From NCBI GenBank assembly GCA_037176885.1, contig JAWWNJ010000026.1, positions 2,021,159-2,085,158 on the forward strand: a stretch of 64,000 nucleotides of DNA. Reading direction: 5' to 3'. Below the pieces are notes generated by a model. The model ran no database searches. It saw only the letters and a program-made list of their open reading frames with translations, and had not been told where the DNA came from. This DNA comes from Favolaschia claudopus (lineage: Eukaryota > Basidiomycota > Agaricomycetes > Agaricales > Mycenaceae). Shown piece after piece: positions 12,840 through 24,312 of the stretch. The stretch's first letter is position 1. The number at the start of each line of letters is the position of its first letter. The position numbers and the translations under genes are program-made.

Positions 12840-13740
12840 AATCCGAAGGTGAGTAGAGAGAAGCATCACGAAGTACTGGTTCCCGAGCTGAATGGTAGCA
12901 ATAAATCCCTCCTCGTTGATCTTCATACGAGTGCAACAGTAAACTGGTTCCCTTACCGAACTCAAACCCTTCCGACGCGCATACTAAAGTACTCGATCGC
13001 TCGTACATGCGAGGAAAAAAAGCAACTGGACGCACATGAATGCTCGGTAATAGTCCCGAATCGAACGGGTGCGTCTAGTCTCGAATTTTTCGACGTTCTC
13101 TGAATTGCGGCTTCGAGGTCTATTACTGAGCTCGCAGCCAGATATCGATTTTCATGGTTGGCAAATCGCGTTGCTTTCGAACGCTCGGTGTCCTGAATTG
13201 AATGGTACGTCCAGACTCTCAGTTCTCTGCGTTCTCTGACAAGGTCCTTTTTCAATATTTAGCGACTAAGCGAGTAAGTGGCATCCGTACCAGGCATTTC
13301 GTGTCCTTCCAACGAACCTCAGCCCGTTATCGCAGAAAATATCTAGTGTCAATGCCCAGAAAATAGCCTAAGGTCTAATAAATCTCATCACATCTCAAGC
13401 CCGCTTTCGAAGAATCATCAAAACCCAGAAAATAATGATGTACATCTTCAGAGAGAAGCGTGCTATCCCGTGATTACACGATAAATTTCTCCTCATCTCA
13501 CTCCCTTGCACTGTTACAGAATTTCAGTCATTCCGGCGCAGACGACTCGATCACCCCCTGTACGACGCGCTCCCTGTCTGAAGGAGAAAAAAAAAGTCCT
13601 GGCTGTCCACCAATGCTCGGTATCCCGAATCGAACGGGGGCGTCTAACCTCGAAATTCTTTGAGGTCATCGAGCTTTCTTGGATACTGTAGTATCCGACT
13701 GTTATTTAAATACTAGTTATCCCCAATTGATGCTTGTAGA
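12840..13740 (-). repeat. tRNA-like dispersed repeat, array B (three units)
   Basis: Three units with tRNA-like cores near 13,044, 13,185 and 13,615. The last carries the same CCCGTTCGATTCGGG plus ACCGAGC core on the minus strand as array A; the other two are diverged. Linked blocks are also shared: CCCAGAAAATA with CCTAAGGTCT (13,360 and 4,618), an AATCATC block followed by CCCAGAAAATAA (about 13,412 and 4,680), AGAGAGAAG, and GCTATCCCGTGA. The region 12,180-12,840 between the duplication and this array shows nothing recognisable. Confidence 0.5.
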
Positions 13741-14529
13741 ATTGAATTGTCGATGTCAGGGAGCGTTCGAAAGCCCAGGAGTGAGCGATACCCGCACACG
13801 TCCTGCAAATATTGCACCAAACCTCCTTCATGCATGTGTTCTCGTCGTCATTATGATACTGCGTCTATTTATCATTTTATGAATTTCCCCAGGCGTCTAT
13901 GCACGTGTCAACGCGAGCGAATGATTCAAATTCTTGGCTACTACTCACCGGTACTCACCTGCAGCCAGGTATATTCCCGTGCTATTCACCATCAGTTGAA
14001 TTTCCAGGTGAGGTCGGCCCGTATCCCCGATCATTGTTCGGCTAGTCCCGGTCACAGTCAAGTCACGCTCTTCCTCCTCATCCACCACCATCTCAGACGA
14101 ATCAACGCCCATCAATGCAAGCAAGATATCGATATCCGGCCTGAAGAGTATGCTTCATGCCTAGAAACCAGTCGTCGATTCTCTTCGCCCACTTGGCTTC
14201 TGTGGCCATTCAAATTCCGCGCTAAAAATCAAGTAAAAATCAGCGAAAAAAAGTCACAAAAAGAGGGAAAAAAATGAAGAAATGCCAAAGAAAGGTTCAA
14301 AAGCACAATAGAGGGAAGGACACACACTGTGAGTCGTCTCGATCTACAGGAACCTCAACACGTTTCGGATTCGATCTTTTCATTTCTCCCCTTGACACGA
14401 TTGACAGCTTTCATTCAGTGCCTTCAATGGCCCCCCACGATGATAGATTGTGATATTCATCCGTCTTTCGCCTTCACCCAGCTTCGTGCTTACTCTTAGC
14501 CACCTCTGCCTCCTCGTCGCTGGCTCTTG
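13741..14529. other. intergenic region upstream of the ZZ-finger gene
   Basis: No recognisable gene. A purine-rich, A-rich stretch (about 14,240-14,290) precedes the ZZ-finger gene. No convincing TATA box was seen near its start. Confidence 0.4.
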
Positions 14530-15714
14530 ATGCCCCAAATATCCTCCATAAACCCCCCCCAGCGCCCCGCAGCACCCCCAACCCCAACCGTCGTCAGTTT
14601 CCAATGCGACGCTTGCCGGCAACCGATACCAACCTCGTCTTCCCGAGTCCACTGTCTGACGTGCCCAGACTTCGACCTCTGCGCCAGCTGTGCGCTCGGG
14701 GAGCGCTTCGGCGCTGGTTCGCACATGTCCTCGCACCCGACGGAAATCTATCGCATTAGCGGCGACGTTACAGTCGCTCCTGTGCGGTCCACGGCTTCAA
14801 TCGTCTATATCGACGCCTCGTCGACTTCTGGAGGAATGGGTCCCGCCGGTACGACTGCAGGGGGTACGATGAAGTACCAAGCCCCGAACGTCGCCCATAC
14901 CGGGATTAAAACGCCCGGGGCCACTACTGTCGGTGGTACGGCGGCTGGTGGAACGACTAGTCCGAATACGACAACGTCTCCGTCGTCGCCGGGCGGTTGG
15001 TCCGCGTTTTTCTACGCCGACATGAATCCTACACCAATCTACACTGATTTGATGAACGCCATTTTCAACCACCTTGACACTGCTCGCACAGGTCTCCTTC
15101 CGCCGGAAAAGTATTCTCAGCTCTTGGATGATATGGGCTACGCGTTGCACGAGAATGATTGTAAGTCTCCTCGCCTGACATCTCCTCTCATTTCTTCCTC
15201 AACCGACGCAATGATTCGTTTTCCATTCACAGGGAAAAACAAGCTCGGAACCGCCGGCCGCGAAGCCACCGCCGACGCCACCCTCAAACGTATGTTCGAG
15301 ATAGGCAACGTCCAGCACATCCTCCGAACCCGTCCACCCACCAATCCTACCAACGCCAACCCCTTCCTCCCCCAATTCCCCGCAAACTCCATGCCCCTCC
15401 TCACTCCACGCGGCTTCGCCGACTTCATCGCCATCGACCTCCTCGCCGACCCCGCAGACACCTGGCCCAAACTCTCCCAAGTGATTCAATTATATGGACT
15501 GTACGATACCGAGCCTTATAGGAGTTGGGGTGCAATGCCGCCGAACGTGGTGCCTGCGACGCCGGATGCACGGATGTTGGCGAGGATTGCGGATGCGCAT
15601 GCTAGGGGTGGCAGAATGAGTGCGGGGTCTATTAGTACGGATGCTGCGGCGAGTATCGCTGCGATACATGCTATTGTGGGGACTCAGCCTCAGTATGGTT
15701 ATAGAGGGTATTAG
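14530..15714 (+). CDS. ZZ-type zinc-finger protein
   Basis: Two exons, 14530-15160 and 15233-15714, giving about 370 residues. The 72-nt intron (GTAAGT...CAG) is a multiple of three, so an unspliced frame also stays open; splicing joins AAT GAT T to GG AAA and gives a smoother junction. Residues about 23-70 form a ZZ finger: paired cysteines in CDAC, CLTC and CASC, and C-terminal histidines in the SHMSSH stretch. ZZ fingers bind zinc and usually mediate protein contacts, for example with histone tails or SUMO. A Gly/Thr-rich linker follows. Next comes a C-terminal region opening with an EF-hand-like stretch (DTARTGLLPPEKYSQLL), which occurs with ZZ fingers in fungal proteins of unknown role. 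The start is the first ATG of the frame. The gene is convergent with the RING gene downstream. Cellular role is unknown. Confidence 0.8.
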   Translation: MPQISSINPPQRPAAPPTPTVVSFQCDACRQPIPTSSSRVHCLTCPDFDLCASCALGERFGAGSHMSSHPTEIYRISGDVTVAPVRSTASIVYIDASSTSGGMGPAGTTAGGTMKYQAPNVAHTGIKTPGATTVGGTAAGGTTSPNTTTSPSSPGGWSAFFYADMNPTPIYTDLMNAIFNHLDTARTGLLPPEKYSQLLDDMGYALHENDCKSPRLTSPLISSSTDAMIRFPFTGKNKLGTAGREATADATLKRMFEIGNVQHILRTRPPTNPTNANPFLPQFPANSMPLLTPRGFADFIAIDLLADPADTWPKLSQVIQLYGLYDTEPYRSWGAMPPNVVPATPDARMLARIADAHARGGRMSAGSISTDAAASIAAIHAIVGTQPQYGYRGY

Positions 15715-16188
15715 CAAGGTTGATTCTTTCATGGGTTATTCTCGAAAAGTTGTGAAGGGTGTCGAATACATGACAGTTCACACGCTATCAAATCTCTATT
15801 CATTGAGAAGAAAATACGATGGAACAAGAAGGGCGTTAATGATTTCAATTGGGTTCCGGTCTAAACTTCACTTGACTACGAAGCTGAGAAGCATACCTCA
15901 ACGCCAAACTAGATAGATCGATAACCATTGGTATGATACAATAGGCGAGTATGTAGGATGTGGTGACAGATATAAAGTTGGTGGACGAGGTTAAGAGCGA
16001 GGCTTCTTGACGAATGCAAGACGAATAGATAGATGAATCGAATGCGATGATGGGAGTTAAGTTGGCGGGAACTTAAAGGCGACAGACAATTAAGGTATCC
16101 AGAACGATAACTGATTCGCTAGCGATGAAGCCGACGTACATTCTAGTCCGAACAAGCCTGTCACTGACCATCGCCAGGACCCCGATCA
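15715..16188. other. convergent intergenic region
   Basis: 474 bases between the stops of two convergent genes (ZZ-finger + and RING -). It should hold both 3' ends. No clear feature beyond AT-rich sequence is visible. Confidence 0.4.
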
Positions 16189-17032
16189 TCAATCCTCCCA
16201 CCTCCCTCTCCACCTCAATAGCAGTACAAGGACGACCCACGTCGCTAGCAGTATGATACGGGATAGGCTGCTCTCCTCACTATAATCCAGCTCAAATCGA
16301 GTGTGTCGATCGTGGTCTTCTTCGAGTTCAACATCAATTCCAGACTCCGAATACTCGTAATACGAGGTCGAATACATCGAGGAGGAGCATGGAGAAGAGA
16401 AGGAGGATTTAGAAGGCGAGGAAGCCGGAGGTTGGGCTGCGTAGAACTCAACAGGCTGGGAGGAAGGGATCTCCGGTCGAAGTACACCTCCTGTTTCTCG
16501 TGATAGAGCGTGCGAGCGGCACACGGGACAAAGCCCTTCGGATGACGGAGCGTGTAGCCACGCTGAAATGTGGTCTGCGCAGAAGAGTTGCGAGCAGCAG
16601 GGGGTGTGGGTTGGGAGGGTGGCGTGCTCGAAGCTGGTTTGCCGATGAATAGGTGAAGTGGATTCAAATGAGCGTTGAAATGAGTAAGATGAAGAACAAA
16701 AGAGCGGAGAGACGCACCAAATCCCGCATCGCATCTCGTTGTCTGCATCACTTGACTCCCTTTGTTTCTGCTGGTCTTGCTCTTTTGACGTCGGGTCAGG
16801 CGGCGTGAAGTCGTCACTCCACGTTCGGCGCGCGATGGGGCGAGGGAGTGAAGGTTGCGGAGAAGGAGTACGGAGGGGTGTCGGGCAAGCCGATTCCAGC
16901 GCGTCGGAACCAAGATCGATGTAATGATCGAATCCGTCAGAGAATATGGGAGCGGAGTCGTAGTCTAGTAGACCATCAGTCAATGCGGGAAGTGAGATGC
17001 CATCAATGCATACCTGTGTAAGAGTTTTCCAT
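16189..17032 (-). CDS. tail-anchored RING-type zinc-finger protein
   Basis: Three exons on the minus strand: 17032-17014, 16964-16718 and 16633-16189, about 236 residues. The introns are 49 and 84 nt. The ATG at 17030-17032 was chosen because splicing the 49-nt intron joins it in frame, giving MENSYTDYDS; the unspliced frame has no good start. The second splice creates the first zinc-ligand set (RCGIC), continued by PTHTPCCSQLFC, ADHISAWL and CPVCR. This is a RING-like domain at about residues 86-130, suggesting an E3 ubiquitin ligase. Compared with canonical RING, Gln replaces the usual His after the third Cys, and His stands where a later Cys is usual. The C terminus has one hydrophobic segment (IILLATWVVLVLLL) before a short basic tail, as in tail-anchored membrane proteins. 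Substrates are unknown. Confidence 0.8.
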
Positions 17033-18530
17033 CGTCGTAAACTGGCGGGTGTGGAGGGCGTTGAAGTTTGACAAGAGGTACGGCGAGTGGAAGCAGCAAC
17101 CCCAGCCTTTCGGAAAGGCAGCTTTTTATCGTGTTCGGCGGATGGGCAAAGTGGTCACCGTAATGAGCGGAAAATAAGATCCGAAGACGCGTCCAGTTGA
17201 GCTGCCGTCGTAGAACAAAAATCCCGAGCTCGGGAGCAGAGTTCCGTGCCTGCCCGATGCAGTGGGATCGAGGAACGTGGATCAGCTTTGAACGCCGCCG
17301 CTGTCCAGTCGCAGATAAGAATAGCAAGAAGACGAAACTCGCTCCAGGACTGGGTAGATGAATGTCGAAAGTTGTTGATCCGTGGAAGGAGACGGTAAGG
17401 TGTGGGTGGCAAGATGTTGAATTAGAGGGCGGCGTGCGAGAGGAGGCGGATGAATAGTACCAAAGAAGACCCAATTCGTAGTGCCAGATGTTCAATTCAA
17501 GTCATGATCGGATTCAATGTAGCCACAGAAGCTGACAGGAGCATGCATGATGCGTGTTGGACGGCGCGGCGTAGCTTCCCTGGTAGGTCAGGGACGACGA
17601 GAAATCAGATAAAGAATGTGAGAGTCAAACTGCTTGGTAGGGGAAGGATTTGAAAGAGATCCGGAGCGGAAGAGTCTGAGACCAAGCTCCAGAAATCAGT
17701 GAGAGAAAGCTGGTATCTCACTTGCGTTGAAGCTCGAAGGAGCGACAGGACAGCAGAGGATACCGTGCATTCAAGAAGAGCCCGAGATGTTGGTGGCGTT
17801 TGGTGAATCCGAGAGCATCGAGCTAGACGACGACGACGCTGAGCTCGTCGCGAGCAGGATGGTGGTTTGGTGGAGGAGTGATGCACTGCCACTCATCAAC
17901 GATGGAGATATGAGATCCCATCAATCACGGCTGTTCCCGCCGCTGCTCTTCGTCCGCTCCCTTGCCGCTCCCACCACCTCGATTTCACCGTAAAACGGGA
18001 TGCGCTGTGGGTATATGGTCGAAATGGCTGAAAATGCCTACCCCCAGTTAACTGCGGGCTGAATTCAGTACCAAAATCTGACCTGATGCCGGAGTTTCTT
18101 TGGACGACACGTCGACCAAGACGTCGACATCTGTTTCCAGTTCCTCCAAATAATTCCCTTTTCTACGAGTGGTACGATCACGGTCAAGTCAACGAGCGTC
18201 GAGCGCGAGATTCTGTGCGAAGGCGAAGAACCAAATCACGGCAAGTAAAGTCAATCTGAACGCTTTCTTCTCATGCAACATTATTTTAGGGTAGAAGCCG
18301 CCACGGCGCCACCATCTCACACTTAGAGTTGAGCTAAAGACAACTCCGAGTCGAAACGACGATGGTTGTCGCAGAGATAAAGGTTTTGATGTACGATCAG
18401 CAATCGCCCTTGCCGCTGTTTCTCGCCATGTGGTGCCCAAAAAAAATCTTCACTTATTGCCGCATTGCTGACTCGGTGCGCAAGCCCCCTTGTTCCCGTC
18501 CTCCTTGGCGCCTGATACCTCCTTCCCACT
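17033..18530. other. intergenic region with a duplicated fragment
   Basis: No confident gene. Open frames at 16,980-17,495 (minus) and 17,727-17,993 (+) show no domain. The stretch 17,836-17,891 is related to 23,220-23,275 (shared ATGGTGGTTTGG, then GCACTGCC). The last 200 bases are presumably the promoter of the permease gene. Confidence 0.4.
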
Positions 18531-21329
18531 ATGGCCAGCCTTCACTCCTCCGTCGACAACGATGACAAGGACCTTCTCGCCTTGGGCTACGTACCCTCGT
18601 TCAAGCGAGAGTTCTCCAATCTAGCAACGGTACGTCGTGTGCCATGCGGAACTTACTCATTGGCGCTGAAGAGTCGTTCGCTTCGTAGATTAGTTTCGCT
18701 TTCAGCATTATGGGGTTGTGCTCCAGCATCTCTACGACGTTCAATACCCCGCTCACGCTCGGAGGTCCTTCCACTGTGGTCTGGTACGCCACGACTTCGG
18801 AGAACTCTGCCAGGCGACTGGAACTTGTATCAGGGCATGGATTCTCGGCGCAACCATGTGTTTTACCCTGGGATCGTCAATTGCAGAGATTGTCAGGTAT
18901 TTGCCGATCCTCGTACACTCGCGCGACGCAACTGACCGAGAACTAGTGCATTCCCGACTTGTGGTGGACTGTAGGTCTCAAACCGCCGCCCGCCCGATTT
19001 GTTCGGGGTTCACCTAATGCATGTCAGATACACCGCCTCCGCGCAACTGACTCCGAAGAAATACCGCGCCATCGTAAGTATGTTTTGTTTCCGTGACCGG
19101 GAAACTATTGCTATTCATGTTGGCTGTTAGGTCGGCTGGGTGGTGGGATGGCTCAATATTCTCGGTACGGCGAGAAAATTGAGTCACGGCGGTGTCAATG
19201 TATTGACACCACATAGGGCAAATTGCTGGTAACGCCTCCACTGAGTTCGGTCTGTCGGGCATGATATTAGCTGCAGGTACGTGCCTTTTCGCTGTTCACT
19301 CATGAGTACATAGATGTCTTAATTTTTTTTGTATAGCTGTGATTGCCCGGGTAAGCCATTTATTTCTCTTAGCGTTCCAGAATCTGACCCAAATCAATCC
19401 TGACTGGTATCCTCCCAGGACGGTGACTTCAATGTTACATCCGTTCGTGGTTTGATCGGTATTTCCAATTTTTTCTCTGATCGGCCGATTCTTGTAGGGA
19501 AAAGTCGTGGGTCTCTTCGCAGGCTTACTTGTTTTGCATGGTATTCTTGTGCGTCGCCCATCTCCACCGTCCCCCATCTTGGCTCATCCTATCTAGAATT
19601 CCGTTTCAACACGGCACCTCGCACGATTCACAAAGTACTTCGTGTTTATCAATCTTGGTGCAACTGCCCGTGCGTCTCTTTTTTGCAGATTCTGCCCGCT
19701 GATCGCATATCCATTCAACAAGTTATCATTATCACGCTGCTCGCTACGACGCCCCGCTCGGAGATGCACCCCGCTTCGTACGTATTCGGCAAAGCTGGCC
19801 TCGTAAACGGGACTGGTGGATGGAACAACGGACTGTCGTTCCTCTTCGGTCTACTCTCGGTACAATGGACGGTGAGGTTATGACACATTTCATTGAGGCT
19901 AGTCCGCTAACTCTCCTTAGATGACGGTGAGCCGATGCAGTGCCTGTGGTCCTTCCGTCTGACCCCTCTATTCCAGGACTACGACGCCACTGCTCATATC
20001 TCGTAGGTCCCGGGCCCTTCATCCATGTTCATCTGCTTAAGCGCAAATATCCAGTGAGGAGGTAAGGCGCGCAGCCTATGCAGGTTTGTCGTTAGCGTTG
20101 TTGATGTCGGCCTTAGACTAACAATCGCCCACAGCCCCAGCTGCTATCTTCATTGCCGGTTCGTCTCAGTCATGCTGCTGCACACATTCGCTCTTTCTGA
20201 ATTCTGACTGTTATTCTCTAGTTATCGGGACAGGGCTCCTCGGCTGGCTTTTCAATATCGTATTAGTGCTCTGCTCTGGCGATCTGCGAGTTTAACATTC
20301 AGTCATGATTAGATGGATGGATGCTGATGCTGGTTAAGTGCATTACTTCCAGGTCCCTCGGGCTCCGCCGTGCTCCAGATTATGACTATGCGGATAGGCA
20401 AAACAGGCGCACTCATCCTTTGGGTAATGAATGAATGATTACCGAACCTCCTCCGGCACGCTCTGACCTGATCCATTCAGAGTTTTGTCTGCCTCACGGC
20501 ATTCTTCGTCGTCCAAACTGCTCTCCAGGCTACTTCACGGACCGTCTTCGCCTTCAGCCGTGACCAGTAAGCTCCAAAGCCTGGTCCGATCTATCATGTT
20601 CTGAGTACTGTCGCAGTGGCCTTCCCGATCGCGGATTCTTTGGATACAGCTCTCGCTGGACGCAAACCCCTCTGCGCGCTATATGGTTGTCCACTTTCTT
20701 GAGCATTCTTCCAGGCTTGCTCGACCTCGCTTCTCCCGTCGCTGCGAACGCGATTTTCTCGCTCACGGCCATCGCGCTCGATCTCAGTTATATCATCCCG
20801 ATATTCCTCCGTCGAGTATACCAGAATCACCCCGAGGTTATGTTCAAGCCGTATGTCCTTTGTCTGGTCCCTTGCATATTCCGCAACTTATTCTACGTTG
20901 CCTCTTAGTGGGCCGTTTTACATGGGCCCCGGTCTGCTAGGCTGGACGGCTAATGTCGTCTGCATCGTCTGGACTCTATTCGTCTGTGTCATCTTCTCCA
21001 TCCCCACTGTCAAACCCGTAGACAGTCTTTACATGAACTATGCCTCCGTGCGTACACTGTTCTTCTTGTGAGTATTCCAGCCGTTAACTGACGATACAAT
21101 CAATTCAGGTAATCACTGTCGGCGTGATGTTCCTCTCCCTGTACGTCTTTGCGTCCCGTTTATGTTGGCTTCCGATTTCGACTGGGCGGGGCTTCGCAGG
21201 TTATGGTACTTCCTTGACGCGCACAGACACTACAAGGGTCCGCAGTCGGACATCCGCAACGCTGATATCAAAGACGAGAGGTTACAATCAGAGGAAGAAA
21301 AACAGGCAGAGAAAGGAGATTTGGCGTGA
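18531..21329 (+). CDS. APC-superfamily amino-acid/GABA permease (multi-exon)
   Basis: At least 16 short exons. Those read clearly include 18531-18629, 18689 onward, 19419-19442, 19498-19548, 19597-19669, 19723-19871, a 6-nt micro-exon at 19921-19926, and a final exon ending in TGA at 21327-21329. The N terminus (DKDLLALGYVPSFKREFSNL) and the following SFAFSIMGLCSSIS helix are typical of fungal choline/GABA permeases (APC family). Other family blocks are GSSIAEIVSAFPTCGGLY, NLGAT-IIITLLATT, a TMTDYDATAHISEE stretch, GPSGSAVLQIM, and SRTVFAFSRDHGLPDRGFFG. The C-terminal tail is charged. It should be a 12-TM plasma-membrane symporter of amino acids or GABA. One junction (about 20,285-20,352, between the CSGDL and GPSG blocks) could not be joined in frame with a standard GT-AG intron. 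The gene may therefore carry a one-base lesion or a non-canonical splice there. Confidence 0.8.
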
Positions 21330-21970
21330 GTCGTATTCCCTAGATTTCGTTAGTCTTGGCTTCTAGCCATTGGTTGGAAAATAGAAACGCGACAAGTCGA
21401 TGACATATGCTTCCTCAATTTTCTTAACGTCTCTGTGCTACAGTGTATCAAGTAATGATAACAGCACCTTTAGCGCATTGTATCCATCTGTCTGAACTCT
21501 GGGAGCCGGACACGAGCTCAGGCTTGCGGTCACCCTTGGGGCTCCGGGAATTTACAGATTTCTCAGCAATTCAGGTAGTGTATTCGTTCTCAGTTGCTCA
21601 GGAGCGGCGAAAGCTCAGCATCGGGCCGATTTTGATGTCTCAGATTTATTCTTCTAAATTTCAACCTAATTTCTGATGAGGAGGATTTATCAGGGCGTGT
21701 TTCCCGACCATTAGTTATATTTCCTCCATCAATCACCGTTCCTTCCAGCATCACGGAAACCCCGCCAACAATGCGCAGCTGACCCTCAACTTGTAATACT
21801 CCGGATCAAGGAACATGCATACTCCAACATCCATCCAATCCAATTATCCAATACAAAACTGCATTGACTCTCGTTCAATTTTAGGTGCGTAAAGTCATCG
21901 GCGCGTCATCTCAGCTTCATTTCAGCAGGATACAAATGTGCGTGGAAAGCATCTGTATCACCATTCCATC
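21330..21970. other. intergenic region
   Basis: 641 bases between permease and secreted-protein genes in the same orientation. No feature recognised. Confidence 0.4.
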
Positions 21971-22741
21971 ATGCATCTCCCCAGCCTCCACACCTTATGG
22001 GCGTTCCTTCTCGGTGCTACCCTCACCCGCGGTGAGTGTATTGTTCTGATTCTAGTGCAGACAACACTAACTGTCGGATCCTTGTATCAGCCTCTCCTCA
22101 AATCGCGACACTTAAGGGTCTTACCCAGGAACAACTCTCCGAAACCACCATCAACCTCGGCCACACCGAAATCTCAGCAATTGGGACCGATGCACAGGGC
22201 GGAACGACCTACGTCGAAGTCGCTGAATACACCTCGCTCATCGCAATTCTCCCGAGCCTCACGTTGACTGTATTGAGCACTCCAACCGCATTCACGGGTA
22301 AGTACCTCCTCACTCCTCCACATAAAACGAGAAATACTTATGTTCATATACAACCTCTGCCAAAAAACAGAAACCTTCGTCGAAGACGCCTCCCATTTCT
22401 CCGGCGCAATAGCGTTCTTCCCCGGAGGCATGCGTCCACAGACCGCTATTGAGGAATGTAACTTCGGTGCGGACAGTCTGGGAACGTGTGCGCTCAGAAT
22501 AGGAGATGCGACGGGACCGAATGGAGAGAGTGCTGTTGTGACTGAATCTGGAACGGTTGTTCCAATCACGACGCTGACGGCGCCTGGATTGCAGTCGACT
22601 AGCATAGCGCAAAGTCCATCGGGTTCAGGGCAGAGTGGCGTTAATGCTTCTCCTACGGCGAGTCGTGGTGAGATTGGGGTAAGGACTCCGCAGCTCGGAC
22701 GAATGGGAGGAGTGATTTTGTGTCTTGCGATGTTCCTGTGA
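21971..22741 (+). CDS. secreted, probably GPI-anchored protein of unknown function
   Basis: Three exons: 21971-22031, 22091-22297 and 22371-22741, 212 residues, with introns of 59 and 73 nt. The ATG at 21971 opens a signal peptide (LHTLWAFLLGATLTRAS). The mature part contains TYVEVAEYT and a cysteine-bearing segment (IEECNFG...GTCALRIG). A Ser/Thr/Gly-rich tract follows (about residues 160-195), then a short hydrophobic C terminus (GGVILCLAMFL), the pattern of a GPI-anchored cell-surface protein. Similar small secreted proteins are common in basidiomycetes, but no function is known to me. The exon junctions keep frame and the coding part is complete. Confidence 0.75.
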
Positions 22742-23362
22742 TTCAGAGGTTTGTCGATAGATGCAGCGCGGTGATGTGCGGCGGATTAAATTGGGACAGG
22801 TGGCGATAGTTTCGGGGAGCGAGAGACTCTTATCGTGATCGTGAAGCTATGTGTTCGAATGCAGCATGAAGTCGAGGCGCAGGAAGATGAGACTTGGCGG
22901 TATTTATCCAGTAGATCGAGAGGTGTAGAGTAGATCGAGAGAGAAAATTCATCGCATTATTCTCAAATTACGAAAGGATTTCGGGGTGTCGTGCAAGTGA
23001 CAGTCCGAACGGGGAGATAAAAGTACAGGCGCCGTTGCAGGTCTTCCGGTTCCTTTGCTAGTGTCGTCCCGAGCTCCGAGTCATGTTGCCAAGTAGATGT
23101 CGTTGCGAAGCAGATTTATTTCAGCACAATATTCACTTGATTAGGCACAAGGAGAAAACCCGTTCTACTCACCAAGGCTGAATCAGACGTTGTACGAATC
23201 ACTGAGCCCGTCGACAGCGACGCCGAGCACGCTGCCTCCGAGATGGTGGTTTGGTGCAGGAGTGCTGCACTGCCACATATTGATTCCATCACTCTCGGTT
23301 GTTCGCCGGCTGCCTCTCTTCCTCTCCCACCATCTCCTTTGCATCGTATTGGAGATTCAACT
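22742..23362. other. intergenic region upstream of the F-box-like cluster
   Basis: About 620 bases without a gene. Positions 23,220-23,275 repeat a fragment also found at 17,836-17,891. It sits directly upstream of the first F-box-like gene, so it may be a promoter-proximal repeat. Confidence 0.4.
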
Positions 23363-24312
23363 ATGGATTCTCCCTCAGACGATGACTCGACTGGCCCGCG
23401 GCTTGCATTCGAACTGGAGCGCATTATCTTCGAAGAGGCTGCGCGCTCATGCTTTCAGGACGTACCAACCCTCATGCTTACGGCGTGGCGCGTGAAGCAT
23501 TGGTGAGTTCATTTACAATACTTAACCAGCGAGTGATCTCCAGCTCAACTCTGTCAAGGGTTGAACCATTCCTTTACCGCGTTGTTTTGTCCACCAAGCG
23601 CAAGCACGAAACCAGCTCCTACGTGCCATTCAATATACTGCTGCAAAAGATAAAGATGACGAGCGAAAATGTCGACATCGTAGGGTTATCTGTGCGCTAT
23701 ATCTTCACAGAATCGCGCGGCCAAGATGTTGATGACCTGGTCACCGCTCTCCTCATTTGCCCCCGTCTTGTCGATCTTTACATTCTTGGACTCCTTGGCG
23801 ATGCCAATCCCGCGCTTCTTCCTGGGCTCATGACCCTTCACAATCTCCAGCGTCTAACGATCGACCTTAAATCCGTGTTTGTCAACCAGGATATCGACTT
23901 TAAGTCCCCCGTTTTCCACCACCTCACGCATCTCGAATTGCTTGGGTGCGACTCAGATGACTATCCCGAAGCCTTAGCAGGGCTGGACGCGGTCCCCCAC
24001 CTAACGCACATTGCGTTCAATCTGGTTGAGAAGTCGGCAATCGTGCACGATCTCATCCGAGGGTATACTCGCCTCCGGTGTATTATATTCATGGACATTG
24101 GCCAGTCGAATATTCGTCCGCATTCAGCTGATGATCGGTTTGTGGCTCTGCGTCAAACTCAATTCGTCGACGATTGGCTGCGTGGTGCTACAACCGGGGA
24201 AGATTACTGGTCGCTTGCTGAGCGATTCATTGCTGCCAAGCGAGCAGGGACAGTGGAGTGTACGTGGCATTCCCTTACGCGAATGATATTTGACACACAA
24301 AACGACTCCTAG
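23363..24312 (+). CDS. F-box-like protein, paralogue 1
   Basis: Two exons, 23363-23502 and 23559-24312, with a 56-nt intron splitting the Trp codon of the VKHW motif; about 297 residues. The N-terminal block FELERIIFEEAAR, then a hydrophobic helix ending TAWRVKHWVEPFLYR, matches the reduced F-box-like start of a large basidiomycete family of putative SCF adaptors. The rest is leucine-rich with LxxL-type repeats (for example LHNLQRLTID, THLELLG) and ends with a conserved block DDWLRGATTGEDYWSLAERF. F-box proteins bring substrates to a Skp1-Cullin ubiquitin ligase, but interaction with Skp1 is only inferred here. It is the first of three paralogues at 23.4-26.9 kb. Confidence 0.75.

Noticed and set aside
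16980..17495. 171-codon minus-strand open frame
   Set aside because: Overlaps the first exon and promoter of the RING gene in another frame and has no domain.
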